This document shows, one piece after another, positions 43,457 through 52,109 of a DNA stretch of 64,000 nucleotides (positions within the stretch are counted from its first letter, which is position 1; each line of letters begins with the position of its first letter). The stretch spans positions 1 through 64,000 of the forward strand of contig CAWVRK010000004.1 of NCBI GenBank assembly GCA_963932955.1, written 5' to 3'. Under the pieces are notes generated by a model, which saw only the letters and a program-made list of their open reading frames with translations, had not been told where the DNA came from and did no database searches. Both the position numbers and the translations under genes were made by a program. The stretch comes from Flavicella sp963932955 (GTDB lineage Bacteria; Bacteroidota; Bacteroidia; Flavobacteriales; Flavobacteriaceae).

Positions 43457-44629
43457 ATGTCCAACACCCATTTATCCACCGATCTAGCACAGTTTCGTTA
43501 CGACGTTTTTGACAGCATTGATGCAATCGATGCCGATTTGTGGGACTGTGTCAATAATGCCTCCAATCACTACCTGTCCTTTTCTTATTTAAGTGCATTT
43601 GAAGAGGGAATGAAAGCAACCATGTCCTTTCGATACCTCGTCTTTTACAATCTTGAAAATCAGGTGGTTTCTACTGTGGTATTTCAACAGTTTTCAGCTC
43701 TAGCTTCCGACTTGTTACAAAACAAAGTGGCTTCTTTTTTAGCCGAAAAAATAAGAAGTGTTTTTTCTGAGAATCCTTTGCAAATATTGGTTTGTGGCAA
43801 TTTGTTTGCCTCAGGTGAAAATGGTTTTGCACATACGCAATTGGTTTCTAAAAAGACGGTTCTTTCTTTGATGACTGCTGCAATTTCTGAAAACTTTTCA
43901 GACCAAAATAAGACAGCACCCTCTTTTGTTTTGATCAAAGACTTTTGGCCTTCTTTCTCCGATGGTAACTCTTTGAAAGAAAAGGGTTTTATGGAATTTG
44001 AAATTGATGTAAATATGGTGGTTCAATTTGCTGAAAACTACAAAAATATGGCTGCGTATATCGGGACCATGAACACCAAATACAGGTCTCGATTTAACAA
44101 TGTTTATAATAAATCAGCAGCTGTTCGCAAGGTCGATTTTTCAGAAATACGAATTCGAGAACAGCTTCCTGTAATTGAAAAAATGTACTCTGAAGTGATC
44201 TCTAGGGTAGACTACAATTTGGGCGTTTTAGACATCCAAACGTTCGTGTATTTAAAAGAAGCCTTGGAAGATAATTTTGTGTTTACAGGCTATTATTTAG
44301 ACGACGAATTAGTCGGTTTTAGTACGGCCTTTCTTTTTGAGGCATTTTTAGACGCCAATTTTATCGGATTTGAAAACCGTTTTAAGAACTCACACAAGTT
44401 GTACCAACGCATGCTCTTGGATTTTTTAGATTTGGCACTGCACAAGAACATTCGAGAAGTTCGATTAGGGCGCACAGCGGAAACCATCAAAAGCAGTTTG
44501 GGTGCAAAACCGGTACCGATGAAACTTTATACACGGCATCGAAGTGACATCGCAAGCAAATTGATGCGTTCGCTCTTTGCTTCTTTAGGGCCCAGTACTT
44601 TCGAGCTCAGAAACCCTTTTAAAAAATGA
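43457..44629 (+). CDS. GNAT/FemAB-like acyltransferase
   Basis: 390 aa. An N-terminal part with NHYLSFSYLSAFEEGM and a C-terminal acetyltransferase-like half with TGYYLDDELVGFSTAFLF, IGFENRFKNSHKLYQRMLLD and EVRLGRTAETIKSSLGA. The arrangement resembles the COG3146 peptidogalycan/GNAT group. Substrate unknown. One nt separates its stop from the next gene, so they form an operon. Confidence 0.8.
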   Translation: MSNTHLSTDLAQFRYDVFDSIDAIDADLWDCVNNASNHYLSFSYLSAFEEGMKATMSFRYLVFYNLENQVVSTVVFQQFSALASDLLQNKVASFLAEKIRSVFSENPLQILVCGNLFASGENGFAHTQLVSKKTVLSLMTAAISENFSDQNKTAPSFVLIKDFWPSFSDGNSLKEKGFMEFEIDVNMVVQFAENYKNMAAYIGTMNTKYRSRFNNVYNKSAAVRKVDFSEIRIREQLPVIEKMYSEVISRVDYNLGVLDIQTFVYLKEALEDNFVFTGYYLDDELVGFSTAFLFEAFLDANFIGFENRFKNSHKLYQRMLLDFLDLALHKNIREVRLGRTAETIKSSLGAKPVPMKLYTRHRSDIASKLMRSLFASLGPSTFELRNPFKK

Positions 44630-44630
44630 T

Positions 44631-45635
44631 ATGGATTCCTTGACACAAATTGTTTTAGGAGCAGCCGTTGGAGAAGCTGTTTTAGGTAAAAAAGTCGGCA
44701 ACAAAGCCATGTTGTGGGGAGCCATTGCGGGAACGATTCCCGATCTTGATGTGTTGTTCAAACTCTTTTTAGATGCTGTAACATCTAATGAACTGCACCG
44801 AGGATTCTCGCATTCACTTCTTTTCAGCCTGTTGATTGCCCCTCTTTTGGGTGGTTTTACATACCGTTTGTATCAAAAGAAAATAGCTACGTGGAAGGGT
44901 TGGAGTCAACTGTTCTTTTGGGCGCTGTTTACCCATCCTTTGTTAGACGTACACACAACCTGGGGAACTCAATTGTTTTGGCCTTTTGACCTCCGCCTAT
45001 CTTTTAAAAACATCTTTGTCGTCGATCCGCTGTACACCTTGCCCTTTTTGTTTTTTTTACTTTGGGCCATGTGCACGACAAGGGGGACTGTCAAAAGAGC
45101 ACGACGCAATAGGTTGGGCTTGGTGGTCAGTTCGCTTTACATGGTATTGACACTCGTTTTCAAAGTATGGACATTTCAAATATTTCAGAAAAGTCTTAAA
45201 GAGCAGTCTATTGCTTACCTCGAAATTCAAACAAAACCCACACCGTTTAACAGTGTGCTTTGGTCCGCAACCGTAGCGACTGAGGAAGCTTATCTGATAG
45301 GATACACATCTCTTTTAGACCGTTCTTCAAGCATAAAATTTGTGCGTTTTGAAAAAAACCACGAATTGTTGGGAGGACTTAAGAGCCATTCGCTTGTCAA
45401 ACGTTTGATTCGACTTTCACAAGGCTGGTACACAATTGAAGAGAGGGATGGAAAATTGTACTTCAACGATTTGCGTTTTGGATTGATGGGCATCACAGAG
45501 GAAACTTCACGTTTTGTATTTGCTTACGAGTTGTTTTTTGAAAATGGAGAATTGAAGGCAAAAGAAACACCTAAAGCATATGGCGAAATCAAGCCCATGC
45601 TCCGTGCCTTGGCACAGCGCATTCGTGGGAATTGA
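44631..45635 (+). CDS. membrane-bound metal-dependent hydrolase, YdjM/LexA-binding family
   Basis: 334 aa. About five membrane helices in the first 180 residues; the opening MDSLTQIVLGAAVGEAVLGK and the metal-site phrases GTIPDLDVL, HRGFSHSLLF and HPLLDVHTTWGTQLFWPF are diagnostic of the family. The C-terminal ~150 residues are soluble. The reaction in vivo is unknown. Confidence 0.9.
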   Translation: MDSLTQIVLGAAVGEAVLGKKVGNKAMLWGAIAGTIPDLDVLFKLFLDAVTSNELHRGFSHSLLFSLLIAPLLGGFTYRLYQKKIATWKGWSQLFFWALFTHPLLDVHTTWGTQLFWPFDLRLSFKNIFVVDPLYTLPFLFFLLWAMCTTRGTVKRARRNRLGLVVSSLYMVLTLVFKVWTFQIFQKSLKEQSIAYLEIQTKPTPFNSVLWSATVATEEAYLIGYTSLLDRSSSIKFVRFEKNHELLGGLKSHSLVKRLIRLSQGWYTIEERDGKLYFNDLRFGLMGITEETSRFVFAYELFFENGELKAKETPKAYGEIKPMLRALAQRIRGN

Positions 45636-45665
45636 TTTCCAATTATAAGAATTTTATGAGTGGAC

Positions 45666-45702
45666 AAAAAAAATCGGAGTACCGATTTAAGGCCTCCGAT
45701 TT
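45666..45702 (-). terminator. rho-independent terminator of purA
   Basis: A 9-bp stem (45671-45679 with 45694-45702, AAATCGGAG/CTCCGATTT), 14-nt loop, then a minus-strand run of T at 45673-45666. It lies 20 nt after the purA stop. Confidence 0.82.
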
Positions 45703-45721
45703 AGATTTTTACGAGTCTTTT

Positions 45722-46993
45722 TTATCGAACAATCGTTTGCTTTCTATCCGGTCCAACCGAAACGATGCTGATGCGAATGCCCGTTTCTTTTTCGACAAAG
45801 GCAATGTATTCTGAAAGTTCTTTGGGGAATTCAGCTTCTGAGCTAATTCCAGTAATGTCTTCACTCCATCCTTTGAACTCGGTGTAGATTGGACTTACAT
45901 TTTCTGGTTCGATATTGTATGGGAAATGCTTGATGATGTCCCCTTTGTAGTTGTATGCAGTACAGACTTTTAAGGTTTCAAATCCTGACAAGACATCTCC
46001 TTTCATCATGTTCAACTGTGTAACTCCGTTTACTTGACAAGCGTATTTTAAGGCAACTAAATCTAGCCAGCCACATCTTCTTGGACGACCTGTTGTGGCA
46101 CCAAACTCGTGACCTACTTTGGCCATACGAGCTCCGTCTTCATCGAACAATTCTGTTGGAAAAGGTCCAGAACCGACACGGGTAGTATAGGCTTTAAAAA
46201 TACCGAAGACTTCTCCAATGCTGTTGGGCGCGATTCCCAATCCTGTACAAGCACCTGCTGCAGTGGTGTTGGATGACGTAACAAATGGGTAAGTTCCAAA
46301 ATCCACATCCAACAAAGAGCCTTGTGCGCCTTCGGCCAAGATCGTTTTGTTATTTTGAATGGCATTGTGCAAGTATTCCTCACTGTCGATAAAGCTCATT
46401 TCTTTCAAGCGTTTGACTGCTATATAAAACTCTTCTTTGAGCGCTTCCAAATCGAAGTCCAATTTCAAATCGAAAAAGGCCAACATTTTCAAATGTTTTG
46501 CGGTCAGTTTAAGAAAAACATCTTTCCAGTTGTCCAATTCCAAATCTCCGACACGCATTCCATTACGACCTGTTTTGTCCATATAGGTAGGTCCGATGCC
46601 CTTGAGTGTTGAACCGATTTTTTCCTTTCCTTTTGAGGCCTCAGAAGCAGCATCTAACAAGCGATGTGTTGGCAAAATAAGATGAGCTTTTCGGGAAATC
46701 AGAATTTTGGCGTTCAAGTCCAAATTGAATTTGTCCAAATTTTCCAACTCCTTTTTGAAAATTACTGGGTCTATGACCACACCGTTTCCTACAATATTCA
46801 AGGCTTCGTCATGAAAAATACCTGAAGGGATGGTGTGCAAAACGTGTTTGTGTCCGTCAAAAATCAAGGTGTGTCCCGCATTGGGTCCTCCTTGGAATCG
46901 TGAAATTAAGTTGTAATCTTTTGTGAGTACGTCTACAATTTTACCTTTGCCTTCATCTCCCCATTGCAAGCCTAGTAATAAATCTACAGCCAT
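45722..46993 (-). CDS. purA: adenylosuccinate synthase
   Basis: 423 aa. Joins IMP and aspartate with GTP on the way to AMP. GLQWGDEGKGKIVD at the N-terminus, GPNAGHT, the catalytic His region, GPTYMDKTGRNGMR, ILAEGAQGSLLDVDFGTYPF and the C-terminal SVGPDRKQTI. It lies 11 nt after the fur-family gene, a pairing that puts purA under the same transcript. Confidence 0.97.
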   Translation of the reverse strand: MAVDLLLGLQWGDEGKGKIVDVLTKDYNLISRFQGGPNAGHTLIFDGHKHVLHTIPSGIFHDEALNIVGNGVVIDPVIFKKELENLDKFNLDLNAKILISRKAHLILPTHRLLDAASEASKGKEKIGSTLKGIGPTYMDKTGRNGMRVGDLELDNWKDVFLKLTAKHLKMLAFFDLKLDFDLEALKEEFYIAVKRLKEMSFIDSEEYLHNAIQNNKTILAEGAQGSLLDVDFGTYPFVTSSNTTAAGACTGLGIAPNSIGEVFGIFKAYTTRVGSGPFPTELFDEDGARMAKVGHEFGATTGRPRRCGWLDLVALKYACQVNGVTQLNMMKGDVLSGFETLKVCTAYNYKGDIIKHFPYNIEPENVSPIYTEFKGWSEDITGISSEAEFPKELSEYIAFVEKETGIRISIVSVGPDRKQTIVR

Positions 46994-47004
46994 TCGTATA
47001 AAAA

Positions 47005-47457
47005 TTATTTTGTGTTAGTTTCCTTTTTTTTGGTTCCGTAAAAATACAGCGAGTGTTTGTGTATGTCGATGTTGAAAAACTCTTCAATCGACTTTTTGAT
47101 ATTTTGGATGCGAGGGTCACAGAACTCGATGACCTCCCCGGTATCTAAAATCACATGGTCGTGCTGTTTGTTGAAAAAACTTTTTTCATAATGTGCTTGA
47201 TTTTGGCCAAATTGGTGTTTTCTAACCAAACCACTGTCCAACAAAAGATCGATGGTGTTGTAAAGGGTTGCTCTACTCACACGGTAATTTTTGTTTTTCA
47301 TGCTAATGTAGAGAGACTCAATATCAAAATGCTCTTCCAAGTCATAAATTTCTTGAAGTATGGCAAAACGTTCGGGTGTTTTTCTGTGGTTGTTTTTTTC
47401 CAAAAACTTCACAAAAACCCCTTTTACAGTCTCTTGATTGTTGTTTGTTGTCTCCAT
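47005..47457 (-). CDS. Fur-family transcriptional regulator
   Basis: 150 aa. Winged helix in the first ~85 residues (RKTPERFAILQEIYDLEEHF, YRVSRATLYNTIDLLLDSGL) and a dimer domain with KQHDHVILDTGEVIEFCDPR. The structural-zinc CxxC pairs of E. coli Fur are absent, and the metal site keeps only the H-x-H. Iron or peroxide sensing is likely, not proven. Co-transcribed with purA. Confidence 0.88.
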   Translation of the reverse strand: METTNNNQETVKGVFVKFLEKNNHRKTPERFAILQEIYDLEEHFDIESLYISMKNKNYRVSRATLYNTIDLLLDSGLVRKHQFGQNQAHYEKSFFNKQHDHVILDTGEVIEFCDPRIQNIKKSIEEFFNIDIHKHSLYFYGTKKKETNTK

Positions 47458-47607
47458 TTTTTAGCTTGCTTGTGTAGCAGGAGGCAAATTTAACCTTTTT
47501 TTCATTTTGTAGCCGCGGATTTAAGTTTTTTTAGAAATAAAAAACAAGCTGTAATAATATTTTCACAGGAGTCACTTCTTTTCACCAACCCAAATGGGAG
47601 TTCGGAA

Positions 47608-49824
47608 TCAGTCCATTCTGGAGACTTTGTTGATCCCGTCTATCTTTTTGATGTTTTCAGAAAGTTTTTGTAATTGTGTTTTGTTGCGAACATCAATGGT
47701 AATTACTCCTTCAAATGTAGATCCACGGGTTGTAGAATTGATGTTGTAAATATTCATGTTGTTATTTCCATAAATGATACGTGTGAGTTCGTTCAATATT
47801 CCTTGTTTGTCTTCTCCACTGATTTTTAGAGAAACTTTAAAATTCTGCTGAGATGAGTCAATCCATTGGGCAGAAAGTACCCGATAGGCATAATTGGATT
47901 GCATGCTGATTGCATTGGGGCAATTGTTTTTGTGTACTTTGATGCCCTCATTGATGGTCAAAAATCCAAAAACGTTGTCTCCAGCAATTGGGTTACAACA
48001 TTTGGAAAGAGTGTATTCCAATTTCTCACCGTCTTTCCCAAAAACCAAAAGGTCGTATTTCTGAGTCAATTCCTCGGATTCTTCTCGAGGTTTTTGAGAA
48101 GAACTTCTTTGTATTTTATTTTTAAGGTATTTGTAGAGATTGTTGTTGCGCTTGGCTGCGAAATTCTTCAATTCAAAATTTTCGATGGTAGAGGCCCCCA
48201 TGCGATAAAACAAATCAAAACTTGTTCGGAGTTTGAAATAGGAAACCAATTCGTTGACTACCTTTTCGCTCAAAGCAATTTTCAAATGCTTTAATTTTCG
48301 AGTCAAAAGAATTTTTCCTTCGTCGGCAATGCGTTTTTCTTCTTCTTTTAATGCAGCACGAATGCGTGCCTTTGCTCTTGCAGTGACAACAAATTCAAGC
48401 CATCTTGGATTGGGTTTGTTGGTGTTGGAGATCATGATTTCTACCTGGTCACCACTTCCCAAGACGGTGTCGAGAGGGGTTAATTTTCCGTTTACCAGAG
48501 CGCCTCTACAGCGCAAACCGACGTCGGTGTGTACTGCAAAAGCAAAATCCAGTGCGGAAGCTCCTTTGGGCAAGGACTTTAAATCACCATTTGGTGTGAA
48601 AACAAAAATTTCTTCTGAATAGAGGTTGAGTTTAAAGTCTTCAACAAAATCAACAGCATTGAGACTTTTGTTCTCCAAGGTGTCCTTTAAACGATCCAGC
48701 CATGTTTCCAATACACTCTCAGCTGAAGTTCCTTGTTTGTATTTAAAATGTGCTGCATAGCCTTTTTCGGCAATCTCATCCATTCGTTCTGATCGAATTT
48801 GGACTTCAACCCATTTCCCGCGAGGTCCCATAACGGTGATGTGCAAAGATTCGTATCCTGTAGTTTTAGGGTTGGTGATCCAATCTCTCAAACGAAGGGG
48901 ATTGGGGTTGTAGTGTTCAGTGACGATGGAATAAATTTTCCAAGCATCAAATTTTTCATTCTTCTCATTCGATTTGTATATAATTCGAATGGCAAACTTG
49001 TCATAGACTTCGTCAAAGCGAACGTTTTGCGCACGCATTTTACGACAAATAGAGTAGATGGATTTGGTTCTCCCTTTGATGGTGTATTCAAAGTTTTGAT
49101 CTTTGAGCGTTTCTCTGATTTTTTCAGAAAAAGTTTCTATATAGGCTTCTTGCTCTTCTTTACTTTCGACAATTTTGGCAGAGATGTCATTGTACACATC
49201 AGATTCTGTGTACTTCAAGCCCAAGTCTTCTAGGGTGGTTTTGATATTGTACAAGCCCAGTCGATGTGCTAGGGGAGCATAGATGTACAGTGTTTCAGAG
49301 GCGATTTTCACCTGTTTGTGAGCGGGCATGGCATCCATGGTCTGCATGTTGTGCAACCGATCGGCAATTTTGATAAGAATGACGCGAACGTCGTCGTTCA
49401 AGGTCAACAACATTTTTCTAAAGTTCTCCGCTTGAATGGAGGCGTCTTGTGTTTTGTTGAGACGCGATATTTTGGTCAGACCACTAACAATTTTAGCAAT
49501 TTTCTCTCCAAAAAACTGTTCCATGTCGTGGACAGTATATGGCGTATCTTCGACCACATCGTGTAAAAGCGCTGCAGCTATGGAAGGAGCTCCAAGGCCA
49601 ATTTCGTAGGCGACAATTTTGGCTACTGCAATGGGGTGAAAAATATAAGGCTCCCCAGTTTTTCTTCTTTGCTTGCTGTGGGCCTCCAAGGACAAGTCAA
49701 AGGCTTTGCGAATCAATTTCTTATCCGTCAGCGACAAGGTTTGGTAGGATCCTTTTAGCAAGTCCTTGTACCGCTTGGCAATTTCTTTATTTTCTTCTTC
49801 TATGGTCGCTTGGTAACTCATCAT
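47608..49824 (-). CDS. spoT: bifunctional (p)ppGpp synthetase/hydrolase
   Basis: 738 aa. Stringent-response enzyme with HD hydrolase (about 45-200: LLHDVVEDT, RLHNMQTMDA), synthetase (about 230-350: KFAIRIIY, RLRDWITNPKTTGYESLHIT), TGS (about 400-460: VFTPNGDLKSLPKGASALDF), zinc-finger region (CCNPIAGD) and ACT domain (about 660-738). Both catalytic sites look intact, so it is the Rel/SpoT type. On the same strand as fur and purA, 150 nt upstream. Confidence 0.97.
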   Translation of the reverse strand: MMSYQATIEEENKEIAKRYKDLLKGSYQTLSLTDKKLIRKAFDLSLEAHSKQRRKTGEPYIFHPIAVAKIVAYEIGLGAPSIAAALLHDVVEDTPYTVHDMEQFFGEKIAKIVSGLTKISRLNKTQDASIQAENFRKMLLTLNDDVRVILIKIADRLHNMQTMDAMPAHKQVKIASETLYIYAPLAHRLGLYNIKTTLEDLGLKYTESDVYNDISAKIVESKEEQEAYIETFSEKIRETLKDQNFEYTIKGRTKSIYSICRKMRAQNVRFDEVYDKFAIRIIYKSNEKNEKFDAWKIYSIVTEHYNPNPLRLRDWITNPKTTGYESLHITVMGPRGKWVEVQIRSERMDEIAEKGYAAHFKYKQGTSAESVLETWLDRLKDTLENKSLNAVDFVEDFKLNLYSEEIFVFTPNGDLKSLPKGASALDFAFAVHTDVGLRCRGALVNGKLTPLDTVLGSGDQVEIMISNTNKPNPRWLEFVVTARAKARIRAALKEEEKRIADEGKILLTRKLKHLKIALSEKVVNELVSYFKLRTSFDLFYRMGASTIENFELKNFAAKRNNNLYKYLKNKIQRSSSQKPREESEELTQKYDLLVFGKDGEKLEYTLSKCCNPIAGDNVFGFLTINEGIKVHKNNCPNAISMQSNYAYRVLSAQWIDSSQQNFKVSLKISGEDKQGILNELTRIIYGNNNMNIYNINSTTRGSTFEGVITIDVRNKTQLQKLSENIKKIDGINKVSRMD

Positions 49825-49895
49825 CGAAATATAGCATATTTTGCTTAAAATTGGTTTTTATTACCTGTAAATTTTTGAAAGATTTTTTACAGGGC

Positions 49896-50705
49896 TTAGG
49901 AAAAATTCCGTTGTCGTTTGGCTTCAAAAATCAGCACAGCTGCGGCGACAGAAACATTCATGGAGTCTATCTTTCCATTCATAGGAATGATGATTTTTTT
50001 GTTTGCATTTTCAAGCCAATCTTCGGAAAGACCAATGGCCTCTGTGCCTACGACAATGGCCGTTGCCTTCTTAAAATCTTGCTCTTGATAGGGTTCGGCG
50101 TCTTTTTTGAGTGCAGCCGCATAGACCGCGATTTTATGCTCTTTCAAATATGTCAAAATTTCCTCAGTAGAGCCCGTTGCAACTTGCGTAGTAAACAAAC
50201 AACCGACACTGCTGCGTATGGTATTTGGATTGTACAAGTCTGTCTTTGGATTCGCAATCAGCACGGCGTCGATGTCTGCTGCATCCGCCGTTCGCAACAA
50301 AGCACCGATGTTGCCTGGTTTTTCTGGAGCTTCTGCCACCAAAAGCAAAGGAGCTTTTCTTTTAAAAACAAGTCCCTCCAAGGCATGGCTTTTTGACGCT
50401 GCCAAGGCAAAGACACCTTCGGTTGTGTCGCGGGTAGCAACTTTGGTATAAACTTCTGTTGATAGCTCGATACAGGTTGTGGCACTCGGTAAACTTTCTA
50501 GAAGTGATGTCAAGCTTTCTTTGTCAATAATAGTACTGCAATACACTAATTTATGAATGGAATACCCACCCTCAATAGCCAGCTGAATCTCACGTCTTCC
50601 TTCCAATAAAAAATTACCAGATAGCTTTCTTAATCGGGACTTATCCTTGAGCTGTACCCACTCTTTGACAGAAGGATTTTGAAGACTGCTGATTTTTTTG
50701 TGCAT
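49896..50705 (-). CDS. TrmH/SpoU-family RNA methyltransferase
   Basis: 269 aa. An N-terminal substrate-binding domain (GNFLLEGRREIQLAIEG) and a SPOUT knot at the C-terminus: EKPGNIGALLRTADAA, IVVGTEAIGLSEDWL and IPMNGKIDSMNVSVAAAVLI. Adds a 2'-O-methyl group to rRNA or tRNA; the target cannot be read from sequence. Confidence 0.93.
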   Translation of the reverse strand: MHKKISSLQNPSVKEWVQLKDKSRLRKLSGNFLLEGRREIQLAIEGGYSIHKLVYCSTIIDKESLTSLLESLPSATTCIELSTEVYTKVATRDTTEGVFALAASKSHALEGLVFKRKAPLLLVAEAPEKPGNIGALLRTADAADIDAVLIANPKTDLYNPNTIRSSVGCLFTTQVATGSTEEILTYLKEHKIAVYAAALKKDAEPYQEQDFKKATAIVVGTEAIGLSEDWLENANKKIIIPMNGKIDSMNVSVAAAVLIFEAKRQRNFS

Positions 50706-50769
50706 GTGTAATTTTTTTACAAAAATAAGATTTTATTCCATCTACTATTGAATTCGTCACGGAATGTAA

Positions 50770-50789
50770 CAGGCAAAAGTCTTTGCCTG
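50770..50789. repeat. stem-loop after the DUF3810 gene
   Basis: CAGGCAAA (50770-50777) and TTTGCCTG (50782-50789), 8 bp with a 4-nt loop, directly behind the DUF3810 stop. It lacks a T-run, so it may protect or weakly terminate the transcript. Confidence 0.5.
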
Positions 50790-50790
50790 C

Positions 50791-51861
50791 TCAATCGATG
50801 GCTCGTTTATGGTTGAGGAGGAGTCCAACCATGTAGCTATATCCTTGGATGCCCTTTTTTTGGCGGTTAGCTTTTAGGTAGGTATGATACCCTTTCTTAA
50901 AAAATGGCTCTAATGGGTTTTGGTATTGCTGCCAAAAATGAGCGGCCTCCTTTAGGTTTGTTACAACCCCCGGGTGCAATTGACGGCACGTGTTTTTATA
51001 GGAGGTGTCATTTCTTTTTGCAATTTCTGAAAGCAAGTATTTCAGAGCCTTGAGTTTTCCTGCGTATTGAAAATAAGGATCTTCGTTAGAAATGCAAGCG
51101 AGGTATCCAAGAAAATTCGCTTCTTTTTCTGGTGCATAGCCTAGTTGATGCGCCATTTCATGGCAGGTGGTGAATGCAGATCCCAACAGTGGTATTTGGT
51201 CGTTGACCTGTGCTTCCCCTGAAAAGGGATTCAGGTAGCCCGAAAAACCCATATATGTCAAGGGTTTGCTGAATAAAGAGTTTTTTACAGAGGGATTTTT
51301 GTACGTTAAAAAAGGATAGGAATCGCTTGCGTTTTGGTAGCCCTTCAATGCCAAGTCATAGACTTCCTTTTGAGAGTAGGGTGTCGATACTGCCGTTTGC
51401 TTATTTTTGGCGAGTTGGACTTGCAAACTGTTGACTTCCAAGACTAGGCCTTCTGTAAAAGAAAGCAATTGTGTCGAAGTGAATTTTTGAGATTTGATTC
51501 CCAACTGACTTGCCAAAGGGATTCGAAAATAATTCATTCCCCAAGTCAGGTAAAATGCCAAATGAAGGATGGACAGCGTTTTTCCAACCGCCCAAAAATA
51601 CCTTGTGAGTTCTGAACCCCGATCTCTAAGAACGATGGATACAAACCGAATGAGCAAAACCATGAGGCATCCGTAAAACACATCTCCAAAGCTAAAAGGC
51701 AGTCCTCCAAAGACAAAACGCACAAAACCAGAAAATTTCGGATAGATGCCCGTTGCGTAAAAGCGTTCCACGAAATTTGGAAATAGCGACAGGAATTGAA
51801 CTATGGCAATCTGTAAAAGTAAAAAATAAGTCCAGTAGCGGGCGTAGAGAGAATTGTTCAT
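50791..51861 (-). CDS. DUF3810 membrane protein with a HExxH site
   Basis: 356 aa. Three membrane helices in the first ~120 residues (LLLQIAIVQFLSLFPNF, FSFGDVFYGCLMVLL and a third), then a large extracytoplasmic part. It contains TTCHEMAHQLGYAPEKEANF: H-E-M-A-H followed by a Glu about 12 residues on, which is a gluzincin-like zinc protease site. YMGFSGYLNPFSGEAQVNDQ is also conserved-looking. Activity is inferred from the motif; substrate unknown. Confidence 0.87.
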   Translation of the reverse strand: MNNSLYARYWTYFLLLQIAIVQFLSLFPNFVERFYATGIYPKFSGFVRFVFGGLPFSFGDVFYGCLMVLLIRFVSIVLRDRGSELTRYFWAVGKTLSILHLAFYLTWGMNYFRIPLASQLGIKSQKFTSTQLLSFTEGLVLEVNSLQVQLAKNKQTAVSTPYSQKEVYDLALKGYQNASDSYPFLTYKNPSVKNSLFSKPLTYMGFSGYLNPFSGEAQVNDQIPLLGSAFTTCHEMAHQLGYAPEKEANFLGYLACISNEDPYFQYAGKLKALKYLLSEIAKRNDTSYKNTCRQLHPGVVTNLKEAAHFWQQYQNPLEPFFKKGYHTYLKANRQKKGIQGYSYMVGLLLNHKRAID

Positions 51862-51914
51862 GTTGTTTTATGTTGCAGCTCACTTTTGGAAGGGGAAATG
51901 GCGTTCTAATACTT

Positions 51915-51947
51915 CAAATATACAGTCTTTTCCTTTGTCTTTGCAAA
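51915..51947 (-). promoter_or_regulatory. Bacteroidota sigma-A promoter of DUF3810
   Basis: Minus strand TTTG (51947-51944), 21 nt, TATATTTG (51922-51915), 53 nt upstream of the ATG. Confidence 0.65.
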
Positions 51948-52096
51948 AAAAAACTTTCTAAAATCCGATTGAAAAGTCTTTGTTTTCAAAGGCTTTTTTA
52001 TAAGATAGCTACTTATGAACAATTTTGAACTCTTATAAACAGTCCTATGTTGAAATTAAAAGTCCCTATTTAAATTCATTAATTCAAATATTCAAT

Positions 52097-52104
52097 TAAA
52101 TTTG
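52097..52104 (+). promoter_or_regulatory. putative -7 element of dnaB
   Basis: TAAATTTG, ending 5 nt before the ATG at 52110. No clear upstream element. Confidence 0.45.
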
Positions 52105-52109
52105 TAGTT

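Noticed and set aside
45632..45814. 60-codon plus-strand frame at the end of the membrane hydrolase gene
   Set aside because: It runs through the purA terminator and into purA in antisense; the peptide is just the read-through of that hairpin.
49539..50396. 285-codon plus-strand frame
   Set aside because: Antisense to spoT and the TrmH-type gene, both of which have full motif sets; the translation is Cys/Phe-rich and matches nothing.
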